Below are positions 54,043 through 61,914 of a stretch of 64,000 nucleotides of DNA, piece after piece (within the stretch, counting starts at the first letter, position 1; each line of letters starts with the position of its first letter). The position numbers and the translations under genes were made by a program. Below the pieces are notes generated by a model that saw only the letters and a list, made by a program, of their open reading frames with translations, ran no database searches and had not been told where the DNA came from. Source of the stretch: Accumulibacter sp031732815 (GTDB lineage Bacteria; Pseudomonadota; Gammaproteobacteria; Burkholderiales; Rhodocyclaceae); assembly GCF_031732815.1 (NCBI RefSeq), contig NZ_JAVMKF010000304.1, positions 1 through 64,000 on the forward strand, written 5' to 3'.

Positions 54043-55766
54043 GCAATGGTGCAGCAATCATCGCCAACGGGCCTGGATGCGCGGCGCAGCTCGAAACAGA
54101 CGCGACCGCGAACGTTGCTCGCCAAGCGCAGACAAAAACCGCAGCTGGCCGCTTCCTGCGCCGACTGATAAAGACCGATTCCCAGACCGCCGGCCGAGGC
54201 TACCGGCGCCTGCAGCAGATCAGCCAGCACTTCGTCACCGATCGGTTCACCGTTGTCGCAGACGCTAAGCAGCGACGCGTCCGCGGTAAGCACGACGCGA
54301 ACGTGCAGATCGCCGCCGGGGCTCGCTTTGCCGAGCGCATTGTGCAGCAGGTTGTCGAGCACCGCGTCGAAGAGCACGGCCGGCACCAGAGCATCGCGGG
54401 CGAAGTCGACTGCCGTGAAGCCGACCGGCGAATGCGCGTAGCGCTGCTGCTGAATCCGCCACCATAGTTCTGCCGACAGCAGACCGCCGGGCTCGCTGTG
54501 CGGCTGGCGCAGCTTGTTCAGCGCATGCTGCAGGCGCTGCGTGATCTGCGGCAGTTGCCGTTGCAGGATAAGGTCGCAGCGTTCGCCGTCGTCCCGGCTC
54601 GCCTGCACCAGGTAACACAGATTGTTGAGCGACTGCAGCAGATTCTTCACGTCGTGCGTCAGCCGCGCACCCGTTTCGTGAATCGCCCGCATGTAGCCAA
54701 GCTGTTGCAGTTCGCGTGCGCGCAACTTCGCCACATAGTGCTCATTGGCCAGACGAGCGAGCAGGTGAAAATGCCAGACGAGCGCCGGGCTGAGGCGGTG
54801 CCGCGTGTACAGACTCAAATGCAGGGGCTGGCTGGCGAAATCATGACTGAAGCGGGACGAACTGCCGAAGGTCCCGCGGCGCGCCCCGGCACTCCATGCG
54901 CCACCTGCCACCCAGGGCAGATCGAGCATCTCAGCCAGCGCCTGCGCGAGAAACTTATCGGGATCGATCTCCTGCGCGGCCAGCGTAGTCAGACGATGGA
55001 GCCAGTTTTCCAACGGCAGGCCAATGCTCAGCAAGTAGCGTGAAAAGAAGACGCCGATGCCGGTAAAGCCCGGTCGGGTGTTCCAGGCCCAGCCGATGAG
55101 GAACAGGACGGCGGCCATGGCGAGCAGCGTATCGACCACTGCCGCCAGGTAGCTGATCCCTTCGAAGAGCATGAAAGCCAGACTGCCGAGGACCAGAACA
55201 GCGATCAACAGAAAGATGAAAAGGCTGTAGAACAGGTCGATCATGCCACCGCTGCACCGGTCGCTGACGCCGGAAAACGGCAGCAGGGTCATCAGCAGCA
55301 GAACCACCGGCATCCCCCAGGCGAACTCTCGATCGAGCGACGGCCCCAATTGCGTGCTCTCGGGCACGGCGCGCGGGACCAGTTCGAAAAGCAGAGCAGC
55401 CAACAGGTAGGCAAAGGCGGCGAGATAGAAGACGCGCGTTGGTCGATGATCGATGAACATCACACGTCCACCGACCAGGGCGGCGAGCATGACCACCCAG
55501 ACGATCAGCAGCCAGTCGCCATACCAGATGATGCCGCCACCAAGGACGAGTGCCATCACCGTCAGCCCACCCAGATCGATCTTGCGCTCGGCATAGACGA
55601 AGGGCTGCCAGAGAATGAACAGCCCGACGTCGACCAACCAGCACAACAGGCTGATCGCAGCATCGGCACGGCTGACCAGGGCCAAGTGGAGCAGCGCGAG
55701 CAAGGCCGTGACGAGCCAGCGCTGGCGTTCGTGCAGGGCCGTCCCCAACTGCTGCAGAGCGGTCAC
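54033..55766 (-). CDS. Membrane sensor histidine kinase
   Basis: 577 residues from GTG 55766 (GTG 55805 is another choice; neither has a good ribosome site). About six to eight transmembrane helices in the first 330 residues without a recognisable sensor domain. The H-box is ETGARLTHDVKNLLQSL, N-box DNLLHNALGKA, G-boxes DNGEPIGDEV and GGLGIGLYQSAQEA. No receiver is attached. It reads against the adenylate cyclase in the pilus locus. The nearby receiver of the sigma-54 activator at 39264 is a possible partner (inference). Confidence 0.82.
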   Translation of the reverse strand: MTALQQLGTALHERQRWLVTALLALLHLALVSRADAAISLLCWLVDVGLFILWQPFVYAERKIDLGGLTVMALVLGGGIIWYGDWLLIVWVVMLAALVGGRVMFIDHRPTRVFYLAAFAYLLAALLFELVPRAVPESTQLGPSLDREFAWGMPVVLLLMTLLPFSGVSDRCSGGMIDLFYSLFIFLLIAVLVLGSLAFMLFEGISYLAAVVDTLLAMAAVLFLIGWAWNTRPGFTGIGVFFSRYLLSIGLPLENWLHRLTTLAAQEIDPDKFLAQALAEMLDLPWVAGGAWSAGARRGTFGSSSRFSHDFASQPLHLSLYTRHRLSPALVWHFHLLARLANEHYVAKLRARELQQLGYMRAIHETGARLTHDVKNLLQSLNNLCYLVQASRDDGERCDLILQRQLPQITQRLQHALNKLRQPHSEPGGLLSAELWWRIQQQRYAHSPVGFTAVDFARDALVPAVLFDAVLDNLLHNALGKASPGGDLHVRVVLTADASLLSVCDNGEPIGDEVLADLLQAPVASAGGLGIGLYQSAQEAASCGFCLRLASNVRGRVCFELRRASRPVGDDCCTIAQP

Positions 55767-55891
55767 GCGCGGCGCCCGGTACGACCCGAATGTGACATAG
55801 TGCACACGGCGAAGGCAGTCGGACTCTCGACACGAGTGTCGGAATATGGACAAATGCCGCTTCTTGCGGGGCTCAATCTGCCTGCCAAGGC

Positions 55892-55907
55892 TGGCATGGA
55901 ACATGCT
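55892..55907 (+). promoter_or_regulatory. Sigma-54 promoter before the pilin gene
   Basis: TGGCATG-GAAC-ATGCT against the consensus TGGCACG-N4-TTGCA. GG (-24) and GC (-12) are present with the required 10-base separation; about three positions differ. Predicted start near 55918, 34 bases before the pilin ATG. Confidence 0.6.
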
Positions 55908-55951
55908 CCTTTGTGCGGGTCACGATGTCTCGAAACAATACGGAGAAGAAG

Positions 55952-56671
55952 ATGAACCAGTTGCGCAAACAGCAGTCGGGCTTCACCCTGGTCGAAATTG
56001 CCATTGTACTCGTCATCATCGGCCTGCTTCTGGGCGGGGTCCTGAAGGGCCAGGAGCTGATCAACAGCGCCAAAGTCAAGAACATGGTGAATGATTTCCG
56101 CACCGTCTCGAGTCTGGTCTATGCCTACCAGGATCGTTTCAAGGCCTTCCCGGGCGACCAGACGGCGGCGCAGCTCACCGACGCGTTCGGCGCCGCTGCC
56201 GCGGCCACCCCGTGCGCACCCGCCGCAGCCGGTCTGTGCGCGCAGAACAACGGCCGCATCGACGGCAACTGGAACGCGGGCGGCGCCACCGGAACCGGAG
56301 TCGCCACCGAGGAAAGCTCTCTCTTCTGGCAACACGTACGCCTGGCCAATCTGGCCAGCGGTCCGACCGTCCTGACCGATGTCGGCTACCGGATGCGTAA
56401 CGCCGATGGCGGCTTCGTCGGTATCGAGAGCGGCGTCAACGCAGCCGGTGCCGCGGCTCCCTGGATCCAGGCCATGCGCGGCTCGTTCTTCGTCTGCTCG
56501 CGCGGAATTCTCGGGCGCTACGTCAAACAGATCGATTCGACGATGGATGACGGCAACACGGCAACCGGCTCGGTGCGCGCCGTTCTCGACACGGCAGCCC
56601 GTGGCACTGCGGCGGTCGCCACCGCGGCCATCGTCGATGGCTCGTCGTACACGGTCTGCGCCGGGTTCTGA
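55952..56671 (+). CDS. Type IV prepilin, candidate major MSHA-type pilin
   Basis: 239 residues from ATG 55952, with CGGAGAAG upstream. Leader MNQLRKQQSG and cleavage G|FTLVEIAIVLVIIG with Glu5, then the hydrophobic helix and a globular domain with several Cys (TPCAPAAAGLC; FVCSRGIL; YTVCAGF), which could form a D-region disulfide. It has its own sigma-54-like promoter and an intrinsic terminator, so it is transcribed separately from the rest of the locus, as expected for a highly expressed pilin. Confidence 0.85.
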   Translation: MNQLRKQQSGFTLVEIAIVLVIIGLLLGGVLKGQELINSAKVKNMVNDFRTVSSLVYAYQDRFKAFPGDQTAAQLTDAFGAAAAATPCAPAAAGLCAQNNGRIDGNWNAGGATGTGVATEESSLFWQHVRLANLASGPTVLTDVGYRMRNADGGFVGIESGVNAAGAAAPWIQAMRGSFFVCSRGILGRYVKQIDSTMDDGNTATGSVRAVLDTAARGTAAVATAAIVDGSSYTVCAGF

Positions 56672-56769
56672 CGCGGGACACGATGCGCCAGCCCTAAACC
56701 AGCCCTAAGCCAACCGTAACCGTCTGCGCCGACTCGCGTTGCGCACGCGAGTCAGGCTTGCCCCGCACG

Positions 56770-56803
56770 AGCTGCTGCCCCACCGGTGCAGCAGCTTTTC
56801 TTT
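56770..56803 (+). terminator. Rho-independent terminator after the pilin gene
   Basis: Nine-base perfect stem AGCTGCTGC / GCAGCAGCT, nine-base loop, followed by TTTCTTT. Confidence 0.85.
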
Positions 56804-56873
56804 GCGCGCTCGACCGAGCACACCGGGCATCACGGCAGGACGGGCTCGGGATCAGGCAGCCAGAGGCTTCTGC

Positions 56874-56879
56874 TATACT
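56874..56879 (+). promoter_or_regulatory. -10 element (TATACT) of the kdsD-lpt operon
   Basis: TATACT ending six bases before an ATG at 56886, giving a leaderless transcript if used. That ATG opens a seven-codon reading frame ending on the kdsD start. Confidence 0.45.
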
Positions 56880-56885
56880 CGTCGG

Positions 56886-56909
56886 ATGACACGCGCCGCA
56901 CGCTCATGA
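56886..56909 (+). CDS. Leader micro-ORF overlapping the kdsD start
   Basis: Seven codons (M-T-R-A-A-R-S) then TGA, with the last four bases ATGA shared with the kdsD ATG at 56906. No Shine-Dalgarno precedes either ATG. Coupled re-initiation from a leaderless micro-ORF would explain how kdsD is translated. Coding use is not proven. Confidence 0.35.
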   Translation: MTRAARS

Positions 56910-57889
56910 GTCAACCCTTGCCGTCAGCCAAGGCACTCGACCTTGCCCGCCAGGTTCTGCGCATCGAAGCAGCGGCCGTACTGGCGCTGAGCGAGCGGCT
57001 CGACGGAGCATTCCTCGACGCGCTGGCGCTCATCCTGAACTGCCGCGGACGGGTCGTCGTCAGCGGCATCGGCAAGTCGGGCCACATCGGCCGCAAGCTG
57101 GCCTCGACGCTGGCCAGCACCGGAACTCCGGCGTATTTTGTCCACCCGGCGGAAGCCAGTCATGGCGACCTCGGAATGATCACGCGCGATGACGTGCTGA
57201 TCGCCCTGTCGAACTCCGGTGAGAGCGCCGAACTGCTGACCATCGTACCGATCGTCAAGCGCCAGGGCGGCAAGCTGATCAGCATGACCGGCAACGACCG
57301 ATCGTCGCTGGCGCTCGCCGCCGATGTTCATCTCGACGCAGCCGTCGCGCAGGAAGCTTGCCCATTCAACCTGGCACCGACCGCGAGCACGACCGCAGCG
57401 CTCGCAATGGGTGACGCGCTGGCCGTTGCGCTGCTTGATGCGCGCGGCTTCGGGCGCGAGGATTTCGCCCGTTCGCACCCCGGCGGCTCGCTCGGCCGGC
57501 GCCTGCTGACGCATGTACGCGATGTCATGCGCAGCGGCCCGGCTACACCGCACGTATATCCGGAAACGCCGCTGTCGGCAGCCATCCTTGAAATGTCGCG
57601 TGGCGGCATCGGCATGACGACAGTCGTCGATGAGCAGCAACGGGTGATCGGCATCGTGACCGACGGTGACTTGCGCCGCGCCTTTGCGCGCAACCTGGAT
57701 CTGCGCACCTTGTCCGCTGCCGACATCATGGGCCGGCGGCCGTACACGATTGGCCCGGACAAACTGGCTGTGGAGGCAGTGGAGATGATGGAGCAATTCA
57801 AGATCAACCAGTTGCCCGTCGTCGACGGCAGCGGCCGGCTGCTCGGCGCGCTCAACATGCATGATCTCTTCCAGGCCAAGGTGATCTAG
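56906..57889 (+). CDS. kdsD: KdsD, D-arabinose-5-phosphate isomerase
   Basis: 327 residues. SIS domain (about 40-170): VVVSGIGKSGHIGRKLASTL, HPAEASHGDLGMI and LSNSGES; then two CBS domains (MRSGPATPHV... and MGRRPYTIGPD...). Converts ribulose-5-P to arabinose-5-P, the entry to Kdo synthesis. First gene of kdsD-kdsC-lptC-lptA. Confidence 0.94.
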   Translation: MSQPLPSAKALDLARQVLRIEAAAVLALSERLDGAFLDALALILNCRGRVVVSGIGKSGHIGRKLASTLASTGTPAYFVHPAEASHGDLGMITRDDVLIALSNSGESAELLTIVPIVKRQGGKLISMTGNDRSSLALAADVHLDAAVAQEACPFNLAPTASTTAALAMGDALAVALLDARGFGREDFARSHPGGSLGRRLLTHVRDVMRSGPATPHVYPETPLSAAILEMSRGGIGMTTVVDEQQRVIGIVTDGDLRRAFARNLDLRTLSAADIMGRRPYTIGPDKLAVEAVEMMEQFKINQLPVVDGSGRLLGALNMHDLFQAKVI

Positions 57890-58444
57890 ATGAGGCAGGT
57901 CGCGAGACACACGCACGCGGTCGATTGCGCGCGCCGCGTGCGATTGATGGCCTTTGACGTCGACGGCGTGCTGACCGACGGTTCGCTCATCTACAGCGAC
58001 GAGGGAATCGAACTGAAAGCCTTCAATACGCTTGACGGGCTGGGCCTCAAACTGTTGCAGCAGGCGGGAATCGGCGTTGCCATCATCACCGGCAGACGCG
58101 CGCCTTGCGTCGAGCTGCGTGCGCGGGATCTTGCCATCCCGTATCTGTTTCAAGGCGTTCACGACAAGCTGGAAGTCATGCGCGCACTGCTCGACGAAGT
58201 CGGCCTCGGCCTGGCCGAAGCCGGTTACATGGGCGACGACCTGATCGACCTGCCGGTGATGAGCGCCTGTGCCTTCTCGGCAACGCCGAGTGACGGACAG
58301 GCCATCGTCAGGCAGCATGCGCGACTGACCACGGCACGCGCTGGCGGCCGCGGCGCCGTACGCGAAGCATGCGAATTCATCCTCGCGGCGCAGGACAAGC
58401 TGGCCGCCGCCTGGGCCCCGTTTCTGCCGAAGGACCGCCAGTGA
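57890..58444 (+). CDS. kdsC: KdsC, Kdo-8-phosphate phosphatase
   Basis: 184 residues. HAD phosphatase: nucleophile Asp in LMAFDVDGVLTDG, TGRRAP (motif II region), and GYMGDDLIDLPVM (motif IV). Hydrolyses Kdo-8-P to Kdo. It starts directly after the kdsD stop and overlaps lptC by four bases (GTGA). Confidence 0.94.
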   Translation: MRQVARHTHAVDCARRVRLMAFDVDGVLTDGSLIYSDEGIELKAFNTLDGLGLKLLQQAGIGVAIITGRRAPCVELRARDLAIPYLFQGVHDKLEVMRALLDEVGLGLAEAGYMGDDLIDLPVMSACAFSATPSDGQAIVRQHARLTTARAGGRGAVREACEFILAAQDKLAAAWAPFLPKDRQ

Positions 58445-59019
58445 AACAATGGAGTACGGCAGTCCTGCCGCTGAGCATCCTGCTCACGCTGGCCGCGCTG
58501 ACTTTCTGGTTACGCTACGCCACCGAATTCCCGGATACCCATTCCGACGGCAAGCACCGTCACGACCCGGACTATATCGTCAGCGAGGTCACGGTACGCA
58601 AGCTTGACAAGACGGGAATGCTGCGCCACACGCTGTTTGCCGAGGAACTGCGCCATTATCCGGACGACGACTCGACCGAGTTGATCAAACCAACGCTGGT
58701 CCACGTGCAGCCCGGAAGGCCGCGACTGACCGTCAAAGCGGCGCATGGCCGTCTCACCTCGCAAGCCGAGCGCGTCGACCTGCGTGAGGATGTCGAAGTC
58801 CACCGCGAGGCTGACGGCAAGCATGAGGCCTTGTTGGTCAGCACCACCGAACTGACCGTCCTGCCCGACGAGGAAAAGGCTTTTACCAAGAGCAAAGTGG
58901 TGATCACTCAGGGAAAATCGTCGATTCAGGGAGTCGGGATGCAGGTCGACAACAAGCTGCGAACCTTCGTCCTCGAAGCGCAGGTCAACGGGCTGATCGA
59001 CAGCCATAGGGTCAAGTGA
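58441..59019 (+). CDS. lptC: LptC, LPS transport periplasmic bridge protein
   Basis: 192 residues from GTG 58441. Single N-terminal membrane anchor (AVLPLSILLTLAALTFWL) and a periplasmic beta-jellyroll with DYIVSEVTVRKLDKTGML, LTVKAAHGRLTSQAERVDLREDV and VVITQGKSSIQGVGM. Part of the LptB2FGC-A-DE bridge. Confidence 0.92.
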   Translation: MKQWSTAVLPLSILLTLAALTFWLRYATEFPDTHSDGKHRHDPDYIVSEVTVRKLDKTGMLRHTLFAEELRHYPDDDSTELIKPTLVHVQPGRPRLTVKAAHGRLTSQAERVDLREDVEVHREADGKHEALLVSTTELTVLPDEEKAFTKSKVVITQGKSSIQGVGMQVDNKLRTFVLEAQVNGLIDSHRVK

Positions 59020-59645
59020 GAAACATCAACATGAAAATCAACTACTGTGCCAGCCTCGCCTCGTGTCTCTTGCTCGCCCTTGCCTTGCCAGCGCACGCCG
59101 AGCGCGCCGATCGCGATAAGCCGATCCACCTGGAAGCGGACCGGATGAGCATAGACGACATCAAGAAGGTCCAGGTCCTCGAAGGACGGGTCGTCCTGAT
59201 TCAGGGAACGATCGAGATCCGGACCAACCACCTGGTCGTCACGCAGGATGCTGATGGCTTCCAGAAAGGAACGGCAACGGGCGGGTCAAACGGGCTGGCG
59301 CGATTTCGGCAGAAGCGCGACGGTCGCGACGAATACATCGAAGGCGAAGCCGAGCGCATCGAGTACGATGCACGCAGCGAAAAGGCCGAGTTCTTCAATC
59401 GTGCCTGGGTACGCAGCGGGCTCGACGAAGTGCGTGGCCAGTATATCTCCTACGATGGGCTGAACGAATCCTATCTGGCAACGACCGGTGGTGCAGCAAA
59501 GAACGCCGGCGGAGGCAGTCCAGCCCGCGTGCGGGCAGTCATTCAGCCAAAGAGCAAGGGAAAGGCGGAGGCGGCCCCTGGCACCCAGAAGGCTGAGCCC
59601 TTGCTCCTCAAGCCTGCCACGAACGTAGCGCCCAGAAGCGATTAG
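59016..59645 (+). CDS. lptA: LptA, periplasmic LPS-binding protein
   Basis: 209 residues from GTG 59016, overlapping the lptC stop; ATG 59031 is in frame and gives a slightly shorter signal peptide. Signal (SLASCLLLALALPAHA), then an OstA domain: KPIHLEADRMSIDDIKKVQV, GRVVLIQGTIEIRTNHLVV and EYIEGEAERIEYDARSEKAE. The C-terminal tail is low-complexity and basic. lptB and rpoN, the usual next genes, do not follow here. Confidence 0.92.
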   Translation: MRNINMKINYCASLASCLLLALALPAHAERADRDKPIHLEADRMSIDDIKKVQVLEGRVVLIQGTIEIRTNHLVVTQDADGFQKGTATGGSNGLARFRQKRDGRDEYIEGEAERIEYDARSEKAEFFNRAWVRSGLDEVRGQYISYDGLNESYLATTGGAAKNAGGGSPARVRAVIQPKSKGKAEAAPGTQKAEPLLLKPATNVAPRSD

Positions 59646-59719
59646 ACCGACGCGGGCCGCCAGGCGGCCGGTATTGTCGCGCAGCAACATCCCGCTTTGC
59701 CGCAATAAAAAGTCCGGAC

Positions 59720-59740
59720 AAGGACAGGATAGTCCTTTTT
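59720..59740 (+). terminator. Terminator after lptA
   Basis: Short stem AAGGAC / GTCCTT with a six-base loop running into five T. It sits within a longer imperfect inverted repeat (AATAAAAAG 59704-59712 / CTTTTTATT 59735-59743). Confidence 0.6.
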
Positions 59741-59753
59741 ATTAACCGCATAC

Positions 59754-59780
59754 CCTTTTTTGTGCGGCGCACAAAAAAGG
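59754..59780. promoter_or_regulatory. Perfect 12-bp inverted repeat with TGC-N3-GCA core, candidate PhaR operator
   Basis: Arms CCTTTTTTGTGC / GCACAAAAAAGG with a three-base loop GGC, ending one base before the -35 of the phasin promoter. The core TTGTGC-N3-GCACAA is close to the sites described for PHB regulators PhaR/PhbF (TGC-N3-GCA). A second TGC-rich element (TGCAGTGCAGCA) lies at 59821-59832, at the transcript start. Confidence 0.55.
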
Positions 59781-59781
59781 C

Positions 59782-59809
59782 TTGACAAGCGGCAGAAGAG
59801 GTCTATAAT
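59782..59809 (+). promoter_or_regulatory. Sigma-70 promoter of the phasin genes
   Basis: TTGACA at 59782-59787, 16-base spacer, TATAAT at 59804-59809: both hexamers perfect. Predicted start near 59817, giving a leader of about 100 bases to the first phasin ATG. The promoter is directly beside the inverted repeat. Confidence 0.85.
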
Positions 59810-59914
59810 CGCCGTCATGGTGCAGTGCAGCAAAGAACTTGGCCCCTGATTCGGGCATCGGCAAACGAGACCTGCCGTTGTTGTGTTGTGCCTCTTTTCT
59901 TAAGGAGATTGACC

Positions 59915-60466
59915 ATGTTCACCACCCCCGAGCAATTCGCCGCCGCCAACAAGGCTTCCGTTGACGCCATGCTGACCCTTGCCAATACCGCCCTGGCAAG
60001 CGCTGAGCGTATCGCCGCGCTGAACCTCAACACCGCCCGCTCGATGCTGGAAGACGGCGTTGCCAATGCGAAAGCGATGCTCGGCGCCAAGGATGCGCAG
60101 GAATTCTTCGCCGTGCAGGCTTCTCTTGCCCAACCCAGCCTGGAAAAGGCGGTCGCCTACACGCGCAGTGTCTACGAGATTTCCGCGCAGTCGAAGGAAG
60201 AAATGTCGAAACTGCTCGAAGCGCAGTTCGCCGAGTTCCAGAAGCAAACGCTGGCGCTGCTCGAGAAGGCAACGAAGAACGCGCCGGCCGGCTCCGATGT
60301 CGCCGTTTCAGCGGTCAAGTCGGCCATTTCGGCCGCCACTTCAGCTTTCGACAGCATGAACAAAGCGGCCAAGCAGGTTGCCGAAATCGCCGAAGCGAAC
60401 GTCGCCGCGGCGACCAACGCAACGGTCAAGGCGGTCGGTGCAACGGCTGCCAGCGTCAAGAAGTAA
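59915..60466 (+). CDS. phaP: Phasin family protein (PhaP-like), first copy
   Basis: 183 residues, all helical and Ala-rich, with the phasin N-terminus FTTPEQFAAANKASVDAML and TLANTALASAERIAALNL. TAAGGAG lies seven bases upstream of the ATG. Phasins coat PHB granules and control their size. The strong promoter and good ribosome site fit high expression. No membrane segment. Confidence 0.92.
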   Translation: MFTTPEQFAAANKASVDAMLTLANTALASAERIAALNLNTARSMLEDGVANAKAMLGAKDAQEFFAVQASLAQPSLEKAVAYTRSVYEISAQSKEEMSKLLEAQFAEFQKQTLALLEKATKNAPAGSDVAVSAVKSAISAATSAFDSMNKAAKQVAEIAEANVAAATNATVKAVGATAASVKK

Positions 60467-60499
60467 GTCCGGTCACGCTTGTCATTCACGGAGAGACTC

Positions 60500-61048
60500 A
60501 TGAGCAATATCGATCTCGAACAACTGGCTCAGAGCCAGAAAGCCAACGCCCAGGTCATGATGACGCTGGTTCGCACCGCTTTTCATGGCCTGGAGCAGTT
60601 GTCGGCGCTCAACCTCGCGGCCAGTCGCGAGCTGTTCAATTCCAGCACCAGCGGCGCTCAGCAATTGCTGAACGTCAGAAGCCCGGAAGATCTGAAGGAT
60701 GTTGCCGCATCGGTTGCCCGGCCGAACGTCGACAAGCTGCTCGAGTACTCGCGCAACCTGTACGAACTGGCGGCCAACATGCAGCGCGAAATCACCACGG
60801 TGATGGAAGAACAGTACAACAACGTGCGCCATAACGCTTCCGGCCTGATCGAGAAGACGGGCCTTGCCAGCCCGGTCGGCGGCGAAGTTTTCGGCGCCGC
60901 AATGAAGCAGATGATGAACGCCTCGACCACCGCTTTCGAGAATATCTCGCAGATGGCCAAGCAGATGACCGACATCGTCGACACCAATGTCAAGGCAGCG
61001 ACGAGCGCAACTGCCCAAGCCGCGGCAGCGCTGACGCCCAAGAAATAG
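60500..61048 (+). CDS. phaP: Phasin family protein, second copy
   Basis: 182 residues, same fold: LEQLAQSQKANAQVMMTLVR, then LEQLSALNLAASRELFN and RNLYELAANMQREI. ACGGAGAG precedes the ATG. It shares the promoter of the first copy (33-base gap) and the pair is closed by a good terminator. The two copies share the layout but only part of the sequence, so the duplication is not recent. Confidence 0.92.
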   Translation: MSNIDLEQLAQSQKANAQVMMTLVRTAFHGLEQLSALNLAASRELFNSSTSGAQQLLNVRSPEDLKDVAASVARPNVDKLLEYSRNLYELAANMQREITTVMEEQYNNVRHNASGLIEKTGLASPVGGEVFGAAMKQMMNASTTAFENISQMAKQMTDIVDTNVKAATSATAQAAAALTPKK

Positions 61049-61079
61049 GCCGTTCGCGCAGCGCGTCACGCCTGACCAA

Positions 61080-61102
61080 CCCCGGCACTCGCCGGGGTTT
61101 TT
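61080..61102 (+). terminator. Rho-independent terminator after the phasin pair
   Basis: Stem CCCCGGC / GCCGGGG, four-base loop, five T. It lies between convergent genes. Confidence 0.9.
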
Positions 61103-61123
61103 GCTTGGCCGGCCGGCGCACGG

Positions 61124-61879
61124 TCAAGCGCGCCACTGCCAGACAATCTGCCGCCGTTCCACTTCCTGCCGAATGCTGTCCATCGCCCGATCGACCAGCG
61201 CCGGCTCACCTTCGACGCCCAGCTCGAGATGCCGCCGCTGGCCATCGTCGCCCATCGACGGCAGGCTGAACAGCCGCAGGCTCGGGTAGTCGGCAACGAT
61301 ACTCTGCATCAAGTCGAGCAGCGCACTTTCGTAGGCATTGGCGCCGGTCAACAGAAACGCTTTCTCGACCTTTGGCTGGCGAGGAAACAGGTCGGCATGG
61401 AAGCTGTCCAGCGCCCACTCCGCCATCGGATGCGCCATCTGCGGAAAACCCGGTAGGAAGTAGTGTTGGCGCACGTGGAAGCCGGGAATCCGGTTGAACG
61501 GATTGGGCACAATGTCGACGCCGCGCGGGAAGGTGCCGAGAAGCAGGCGAACGGCGGTCGTTTCGTCGCCGAAACGGGCGCGGATTTCGCGCTCGGCGTC
61601 CGGATGCACGACGAGGTCGACGGCCAGTGCCTCCGCCGCTGCCTGCCGCGTGTGATCGTCGGGTGTGTTGCCGATGCCGCCGAAGCTGAAAACGATGTCC
61701 CCCGCCGCGAAACTGCGGCGCAGCGTAGCCGCGATGCGCGCGCGCTCGTCACCCAGATACTCGACCCACGACAGGCGCAGGCCACGCGCCGCCAGCAGTT
61801 CTGCGATGGCGGAAAAGTGGCGATCAGGCCGCTTCCCCGAGAGAATCTCGTCGCCAATGATCAGGGCTCCGAAGGTCAT
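61124..61879 (-). CDS. Molybdopterin-binding (CinA N-domain/MoaB-like) protein
   Basis: 251 residues from ATG 61879, with AAAGGAAA upstream. N-terminal MoCF-type fold: GALIIGDEILSGKRPDRH, then FSFGGIGNTPDDHTRQA, as in CinA N-domains (COG1058). It lacks the amidase half of full CinA. C-terminal part (about 150-251) unassigned. Function not settled; probably nucleotide-related. Follows hrpA on the same strand by 35 bases. Confidence 0.85.
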   Translation of the reverse strand: MTFGALIIGDEILSGKRPDRHFSAIAELLAARGLRLSWVEYLGDERARIAATLRRSFAAGDIVFSFGGIGNTPDDHTRQAAAEALAVDLVVHPDAEREIRARFGDETTAVRLLLGTFPRGVDIVPNPFNRIPGFHVRQHYFLPGFPQMAHPMAEWALDSFHADLFPRQPKVEKAFLLTGANAYESALLDLMQSIVADYPSLRLFSLPSMGDDGQRRHLELGVEGEPALVDRAMDSIRQEVERRQIVWQWRA

Positions 61880-61914
61880 CGAATTTCCTTTCTCGTGGGT
61901 GGCAGGGGTCGCGC

